Part shown: one piece after another, positions 57,966-64,000 of the stretch | Layout: each line of letters begins with the position of its first letter | Numbering within the stretch: position 1 is the stretch's first letter | Assembly (NCBI GenBank): GCA_030544235.1 | Contig: CM060464.1 | Span: forward strand, 21,303,152 to 21,367,151 | DNA length: 64,000 nucleotides | From: Lepturacanthus savala | Taxonomy: Eukaryota; Chordata; Actinopteri; Scombriformes; Trichiuridae | Reading direction: 5' to 3' | Program-made: the position numbers and the translations under genes | The notes under the pieces: model-generated | What the model saw: the letters and a program-made list of their open reading frames with translations, nothing else | Database searches by the model: none | Told to the model about the DNA's origin: nothing

Positions 57966-59604
57966 ACACGTGGAACACAGAGAGCTGAGTGGTGAGTGTT
58001 TGTTTTTTTTTTTTTGAGGAAGAACACACACACACACAGAGCAGTCAGATGCTGGCAGGTCTCTGGGCAAGCTAACAAACAACTACACTCCACTGCTGCA
58101 GCGCTGCCAGCAATCACTAATCAGCCACTGCCTGCATAAGCAGTCGCTCACTTGGACCAGAAAGGAAGGTGGAGATGTCCCCTGTGGTGCTTGAATTGCT
58201 CTGGCACCATAAGAGGCCCTGAGCACTGTCCCTGTAGGACTTAAGCGGCTTTGGCCTCTAAACTGAAGAATTTGGTTTCGTGTAAGTAGACGAGCCGGAG
58301 CAGGAGTGATTGATGAGTGTGAGCAAGTACAGCAGACGTGGATGAATTGGAGTCCTCTCCCTTACCTGAAATGTGTCTTACGACTTTGTGTTTCCACCTG
58401 AGAGCAAATCGATACAGATTTCAGATGAAAAGCTCTTCATCGCATCATCAAGTCGGCATTTGATTTTTCCACAACTAGCAGTCATGTCCTTGCTCATTTC
58501 ATTGTACTGTAGCTTACGATAACTTCATTTTAGAGACTCTGAGTGAAGAGGGCTTGGTAGTGAATCTTTGAGTTCATACAAATGACTCAAATCATATTAA
58601 TCATTAATCCATTGTTCAAATTATGTATGAATATTATTTAATTAAACCTCCTAAAAGGACAAACCCATTATATCTAAGTGGCTGCATAATTCCTCCTCAA
58701 ATTCCAGTTTTCTGGACTAATTTGACATTTTAAACCTGTAAGGGGGTAGAATTAGCTAAACCGTCACTATCCTGTGAGCTCCTTCTACAACTTTGTATTA
58801 CAGCCTCTACATCTTGCCACAGATTCTCAGATTTAGTGTTATGTGTCACAGTCTGGTGCACTTTATCCACCAAAGCATCACTGCCACAATGAAAACAAGC
58901 CTAGCTGTAATGCATGTTGCAGGTAAAAATAATAAATATATAAAAATAAATACAGAAAAACAATCTGAACTTTATAACAACATACAAAATCGACTGATAA
59001 AAAATAAAGCTTTTGGTTGATCCCAAATAATCCTGGATGTTCTTTTTTTAGATTGACACAGACCAGGAATGATTTAATTCAGAAAAAAATGTACTTTTTT
59101 CTGAGAGGATTTGCACTCATGAATTTCCCAAATGACAAAATTCTATTCTCCAAAACATTTATTATAAGCAATGATCTCAAGATGACATCCTATCTTTATT
59201 AAAAACTTCAAGAACTTTGCCAGACAGGGCTTATTTCACACAGCTGCTAGGTCACATTAAATATCATATTGATTGTAGACAGAGATAGAAGCAGAAGACG
59301 TTCAGGCTGTTTCATTATTCATATACATACAGTGTTGGAGCTGTTATGGAGGGAAACAATTTTTTGCACACCATTTAATAATCTGTGCTCTCAAATTACT
59401 TTTTTACTGTTCAAACAAATCAGCTGTGAGATTTGACCATAGATTTTATAGAGAGCACAAAAGCCACTTAAGTTGGTGAACATACATACAGCCCAACCCA
59501 GTGGATTTAGAATTTGTTGCTATTCCACGGCTTGTTTGTACTTCACTGATTTGAAAAGTTTATAGAACTTAAGTTTAGGAGCTTGAGTAAAAGGACAATA
59601 AATC
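57966..59604. other. Intergenic stretch, one exon-like GC-richer patch
   Basis: Segment 58020-58400 is GC-richer and contains a donor-like GTGTAAGTAG at about 58280. It has no long open frame and no clear acceptor, so it is at most a weak non-coding exon candidate. The rest is AT-rich with no recognised feature. Confidence 0.4.
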
Positions 59605-60960
59605 TGCTTTCTTTCAAAGTCAAAAGTCAAAATCAGCTTTATTGTCAATTCTTCACATGTGCTAGAGACATACAAGGAATCGAAAGTATGTTTTCTTACT
59701 ATCCCGTGCGTGGACAAGATGAGACATTAAACATTAAAACATTAAACATTAAAACATTAAACATTTGACATTAAAGTGCATGTTGCAGGATAAGACAGTA
59801 TGCAGACAGTATGCAGGACAATACAGTGCAATGTTGCAGAACAAGACAGTGTGCAGGACAATACAATGTGGAGACAATCTACAAGACAGTGTGCAAGACA
59901 ATATAATGTGGAGGGCTGTAGATATTTGTGTTGTTTTTTTCTGTCCTGAGTGTAAAAGTAAAGGATGATAAGAATCATAAATTAGCTGTCCTGAGTGTAA
60001 AAAGTAATAAATTAGCTAATTCTAAATAAATAAGGCTAGTCTTGGTGCAAAAAAAGTGCAAGATGGTGCTGAAAAAGTATGTAGTGCAAAGACAAAGATG
60101 ATGATGGGCATATGGGGTTTGCAAGGCATTCTTGCCTTTCTGATAGTGAGATGAATAGATAGATATTGTAATGTCACGTCCAGTCAGTTTTTTTTTCCAT
60201 GTAGCACCAAATCATAGATATAGCTCCTGACACAATTCAAAGTAGAATATTTATAATATTTGCCAATACACAGCAAATATTCCCCCAGGAGCAAATACTA
60301 AAATGTAAAATGTATTAAGTGAGTAGAGGGTTTATAGGTATAAAGTTTAAATATTTAATAGAAGAGAATGAGATGAAATGTACAAAATATTGACCAGCAG
60401 TAGATAGTGTATGTATTGTGCATTTAATACTACTACTACTACTGTTACTATTACTACTAATAATAATAAAATGCGTCATGAATGTAATTTGCTGTGTTAG
60501 ATCAAACCTCACACATGCAAATATGTAATTATGGTGTAATCTTAATATGCTGTATATGTGCATTAGGTAGAGTATAGTGTAGAGTTTGTGTTAGTATTGG
60601 CCTCAGGCCTTGTTGATGAAACTACAGATAGAAAGTAACTATTCTTGTGGCTTGAGGTTTTCAGTCTTGACAGACCTCAACGTCCTGCCGAAGGCCAACA
60701 AGAAATTTATGTCTGAGGTGGGAGGGGTTGGCCATGATCTTCCCTGCTTGCCTCAGTATCCTGGAGGGATGCAGGTCCTGGATGGGGTGGCAGATTGCAA
60801 CCCATCACCTCTGCAGCACAGCAGATGACACACTGCAGTCTACACTTGTCAGCTGCAGCAGAGAACCAGATGGTGATGGAGGTGGCGAGGCTGGACTCAA
60901 TGATGGCAGTCTAGAAAGTGCAGAATTATTGACTTCAGCAGGTTAAACTTCTTCAAGTGC
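59605..60960 (-). mobile_element. LINE 3' end (ORF2 tail plus 3' UTR)
   Basis: On the minus strand the ORF2 tail (60606-60960) is followed by a 3' UTR with CTGCACACTGTCTTG-type repeats (59790-59910). It ends in GACAATAAAGCTGATTTTGACTTTTGACTT, the characteristic terminus of a common fish LINE. A direct repeat of ACATTAAA units (59723-59775) and an ATT/ACT trinucleotide patch (60427-60470) lie within. The 5' portion is absent, as is usual for truncated LINE insertions. Confidence 0.78.
60606..60960 (-). pseudogene. LINE ORF2 C-terminal region, degenerate
   Basis: Minus-strand translation in shifting frames gives IESSLATSITIWFSAA near the start, then GCNLP, and later TSSHKNSYF, which match the C-terminal part of fish LINE ORF2. 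Stops and frameshifts are frequent. Confidence 0.75.
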
Positions 60961-61432
60961 TGCATTAATTCAGTCTGGAACAAAGACTGAACTAACATTC
61001 CAACTGTCAACTAACATTCCAATGCTACTAAAATTATGTTGCTAATTTTATGCTACTAAAATTTGTCTGTCGAGCAATGAAATTTTAACCCATTTAAACT
61101 TACCAGCAACTAAAATTGCTGAAGACTACGACTGTCATTTTCTAATTAAAATAAAACATTAGATTTACTATTCTATTCTAATTAATTTAAATTTATGGTC
61201 AAGTCTTCTAAATATCAGACTTAAGGCCAATGTTATGTATGAGTAGCATTTCGAATAGAAATTTATTTTAATTAATATGTATTTTCTTACTATTTTTCCT
61301 GTATTTATAATATATTTGTATTTATTTTCTTAGTGTTTTATTATTTTATTTTACTTTTTATTTTACTATTAATTTATATTTATTAAAATATGTTTTCATT
61401 TATTTACTTAATTAATTACTATGTATTTATTG
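60961..61432. other. Intergenic stretch, very AT-rich
   Basis: Rich in TATTT/AATTA motifs. No gene or repeat end was recognised. Confidence 0.5.
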
Positions 61433-61443
61433 ACTTTATTAGT

Positions 61444-61803
61444 CAGTCATTTTCTATACCTGCTTATTCCTCATTAGGGTCGCAGGGGTCTGCTGGAGCC
61501 AATCCCAGCGCGTTACGGCAAGAGGCAGGGATACACCCCAGATGGTCGCCAGCCAATCGTGGGGCACACACACCATTCACTCACACACTCACACCTACGG
61601 GCAATTTAGAGTCTCCAATTAACCTCAGCATGTTTTTGGACTGTGGGAGGAAGCCGGAGTACCTGGTGAAAACCCACGCAGACACGGGGAGAACATGCAA
61701 ACTCCACACAGAAAGGTCCCAGACCCAGGACCAAGGAGGTCTTGAACCTGGACCTTCTTGCTGTGAGGCAACAGCGCTAACCCCTGCGCCACCGTGTCAC
61801 CCA
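61444..61803 (-). mobile_element. Full-length tRNA-derived SINE copy 2
   Basis: Flanked by an 11-bp perfect target duplication ACTTTATTAGT (61433-61443 and 61804-61814). It has the same head and body as copy 1 and an ordinary sequence where copy 1 has its hairpin. The minus-strand start GTGACACGGTGGCGCAGG and B-box region GGTCCAGGTTCAAGACC show a tRNA origin. Confidence 0.88.
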
Positions 61804-61814
61804 ACTTTATTAGT

Positions 61815-62921
61815 ATTATATAATATAATTAATTTATACAATACTGGCACTCTTCACATCATTGGAAGCATTATAGTTATAGTATTGACACTCAGGCCAG
61901 ACACAGATATAGCGGCGTGAATGAGATGACTTTTCAAAGAGAGAATAAAAGCAAGAAGAGACAGTCAAGAGATACACAAAATGAAGGAGGGTAAGGAATT
62001 CACTAAGCTTCTTCTTCTGCCGAGGTTTCCTGTATGAGTCACTGTCAGCCCACCACTCATGGAAAATCCCGTTTGATGAAGCTCCAGTGCCTCCCTAATC
62101 CAGGCCCTTTGGCAACGGAGGTCAGTGGAATCCAACCGGTATAAAAAAAAAGAAACAAAGGCAGCTTTTCTTCTGCATAGTCAATAACTTGAAACTCACT
62201 TTGACCTATTTAACTGTTTTCCTGGGAAGAAAGCCCTTCATTTGTTTTTTTAGAATATTACTAAATCAAAGCTGAGCATCCATTTTTTGTTCTGGTGGTA
62301 TTAACACTGAAAGGAGGCTTCCTCAATGCAGCCAGGATTATATTTAGGAACTGCAAAACAGCATGATGTATTATCAGGACTAGATCAGGTTCATGATGGT
62401 TATAGCATCATACAATCTAGTGTCAAACTGAAAGACTCTGTGTCTAAATGAAGTGAAATATGGGAAAGCTTCCTCAGATGTTTTTTTTTTCAAAATAGGG
62501 ATCACTAGATTGTGAGATGCGATACAAAGCTTTAATGTGTACTTTAATGAAAGAATGCTCCACACTACTGTGCTGTGTTTTTTTGCATTTACTTTCATTT
62601 TTTTGCTTTTGTTCTCTTTTTGTTTGTGTGTTTTGTTACCTAGCAACTGCTAAGTGGAAACTATGCTTTGCACTGTAATGCTGCAGGGTTGTGTGGGAAA
62701 AAAAATAGAACAAATAAAAAAACAGGTTGGCGATGTCCATGTTTGAAGGTAACCATGCACCATATGAAACAAAAGCCCTCTAGCATATTATATACAGTCC
62801 AGCCATATATAGATTTTGACCTGGTCTTGTTCCCATTTCCTTTCTCGCCTGTTATACAAGTTTCTGGTAATGATAGTCAGTCGTCTTATACATATCACAC
62901 AAGGCAGAATTAAAGTTGTTA
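61815..62921. other. Intergenic stretch, no recognised gene
   Basis: AT-rich with short frames. Nothing conserved was recognised. Confidence 0.5.
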
Positions 62922-63361
62922 TTGGTGCTGTCAGTCGATTAAAAAAAATAATCAAATTAATTACAGGATTTTGTAATTTATTAATCGAATGAATCGCATT
63001 TTAATGTCATATCTGCTAAAGGTCTCCTGATAAAGAATTTGAATTCTAGGATATTAAAAAATTGTGGTGCATGACTAATCAATTGAATACAGTAAGAAGA
63101 GAAGATCTGAAATCCAATTTTTTATTGGTGAACTGTGCTTCAGGAATTAAATCCAAAAGTAAAGGTGAAGCACATTAAACCAGTTAGGCCAGGTGCATTA
63201 TTCAAAAAAACAAATACAGTAATACAGTTAAATAAATAAAATAAAGCTTTCTTCAAAAATGTTATTCAATTAACAAAAATGTCATAATTAATTGCGTTAA
63301 ATTTTTTAATGCATGAAATTGTGGCCTAATTAATTAATCAAATTAATGTCAAATTAACGCT
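62922..63361 (-). mobile_element. hAT-type element B, same family as element A
   Basis: Flanked by an 8-bp duplication AGTTGTTA (62914-62921 and 63362-63369), the length typical of hAT. The left half is the reverse complement of the right half of element A (shared TAAAGGTCTCCTGATAAAG, TTTTTTATTGGTGAACTGTG). The right half matches the left end of element A (TTAAAAAATTTAACGCAATT, inverted). The transposase segment present in A is deleted here. Confidence 0.82.
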
Positions 63362-63688
63362 AGTTGTTATATCTGTTGTGAAAATTGTAAAAAAAAAAAA
63401 TGTATACAACTTGTACTGTGTTGTCTCTGTACTCTTACTCTCAGTGTTAAAGCAGTGTTTTAGCATTGATTTTCCTTTCATATAATGAAAATAAATGTAG
63501 GAATTCCATACCCTATTTACTTCTTTCATTAAAATGTAATCAATATCTAAATACACATTTTAATGCAGGTTTGTATGCACTAATGAACACATTGTGATCA
63601 GCTAGACATCGATTGGAAGTGAACTGGCTCTCACTGTGACTGGATCTCAGCCAGGTTTAAATTGAATCTGTACAGCGTGACGTATTCA

Positions 63689-63850
63689 TCCATCCATCCA
63701 GTTTCTATACCAGCTTATTCCTCACTAGGGTCGCAGGGATCTGCTGGAGCCAGTCCCAGCGTATTTTGGGCGAGTGGCAGGGATACACCCCAGACAGGTC
63801 GCCAGCCTATCGTGGGGTACACAATCAATTTAGATGCAATTTAGAGTCTT
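63689..63850 (-). mobile_element. 5'-truncated SINE copy 3
   Basis: Contains the 3' half of the SINE (through the GCAATTTAGAGTCT region) and a GGAT-type tail instead of TGAC. Flanking 12-bp duplications GTGACGTATTCA and GTGATGTATTCA (63677-63688 and 63851-63862) differ by one base. 5' truncation fits LINE-driven reverse transcription. Confidence 0.82.
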
Positions 63851-63862
63851 GTGATGTATTCA

Positions 63863-64000
63863 GAAGAAAAAAAATTCAAGTGCCAGTAAACCTGAAAGGT
63901 CACCAAGCTCCGCCTCTTTCTGTCAGACAGCAAGTATAGTGGTGCACAGAAAGAGAGAGAGAGTAGAGATAAATAAATAGACAATGGTAGAAGTTCAAAA
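63863..64000. other. Window edge, no recognised feature
   Basis: Short GA-rich stretch at the end; nothing recognised. Confidence 0.5.

Noticed and set aside
57966..58400. Non-coding first exon with a GTAAGT donor
   Set aside because: A single donor-like word without acceptor, open frame or promoter evidence is not enough.

Overview
The window looks like teleost fish nuclear DNA. The evidence is the mix of transposons (Tc1/mariner elements with DD34E transposase remains, hAT elements with 8-bp target duplications, LINE reverse-transcriptase fragments, a tRNA-headed SINE family with target-site duplications), long CA and TA microsatellites, and AT-rich intergenic sequence. No complete host protein-coding gene could be recognised. 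Assignment to teleosts rests on recognising repeat families from memory, not on a search.

Layout. 1-16.9 kb: AT-rich intergenic sequence with four microsatellites, a dead LINE fragment (1122-1690), a nearly full-length Tc1 element with 171-bp terminal inverted repeats and a broken transposase (8706-10225), a solitary Tc1-type end (10618-10685) and a second LINE fragment (15746-16140). 16.95-37.25 kb: a 20.3-kb inverted array. Six head-to-tail units lie on the minus strand (16950-31133) and a shorter set on the plus strand (31218-37248), separated by about 84 bp. Each unit ends in a perfect hairpin followed by CTAG. The units carry a 15-bp GC-rich minisatellite and dense matches to vertebrate transcription-factor motifs, above all CTCF (38 counted by eye), with ETS, YY1, CRE and GC-box matches. 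37.25-52.2 kb: intergenic sequence with two MITE-like elements and three tRNA-like relics (Leu, Leu, initiator Met). 52.2-64 kb: two long TA tracts, three SINE copies, a Tc1 element split by a hAT element, a second hAT copy, a LINE 3' end, and one unexplained open frame (53039-53251).

How the parts relate. The 20-kb array is the standout. Its ends (TTAGGGCCCGAGC at one end; an inverted near-copy, then a hairpin, then CTAG followed by TT at the other) fit a non-autonomous rolling-circle transposon of the Helitron2/Helentron type that has formed tandem arrays. This is an inference: no Rep/helicase gene is present here. Left-arm units alternate between two variants at four diagnostic sites, so amplification was probably at least partly dimeric. 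The CTCF motif points one way in the left arm and the opposite way in the right arm, so the array contains many convergent motif pairs. If bound, it could act as a transposon-built chromatin boundary. Binding cannot be judged from sequence alone.

Everything else looks like ordinary degenerate fish repeats, but several insertions can be dated relative to one another from target duplications: hAT into Tc1 at 56876-57792, and SINEs at 52665-53028, 61444-61803 and 63689-63850.
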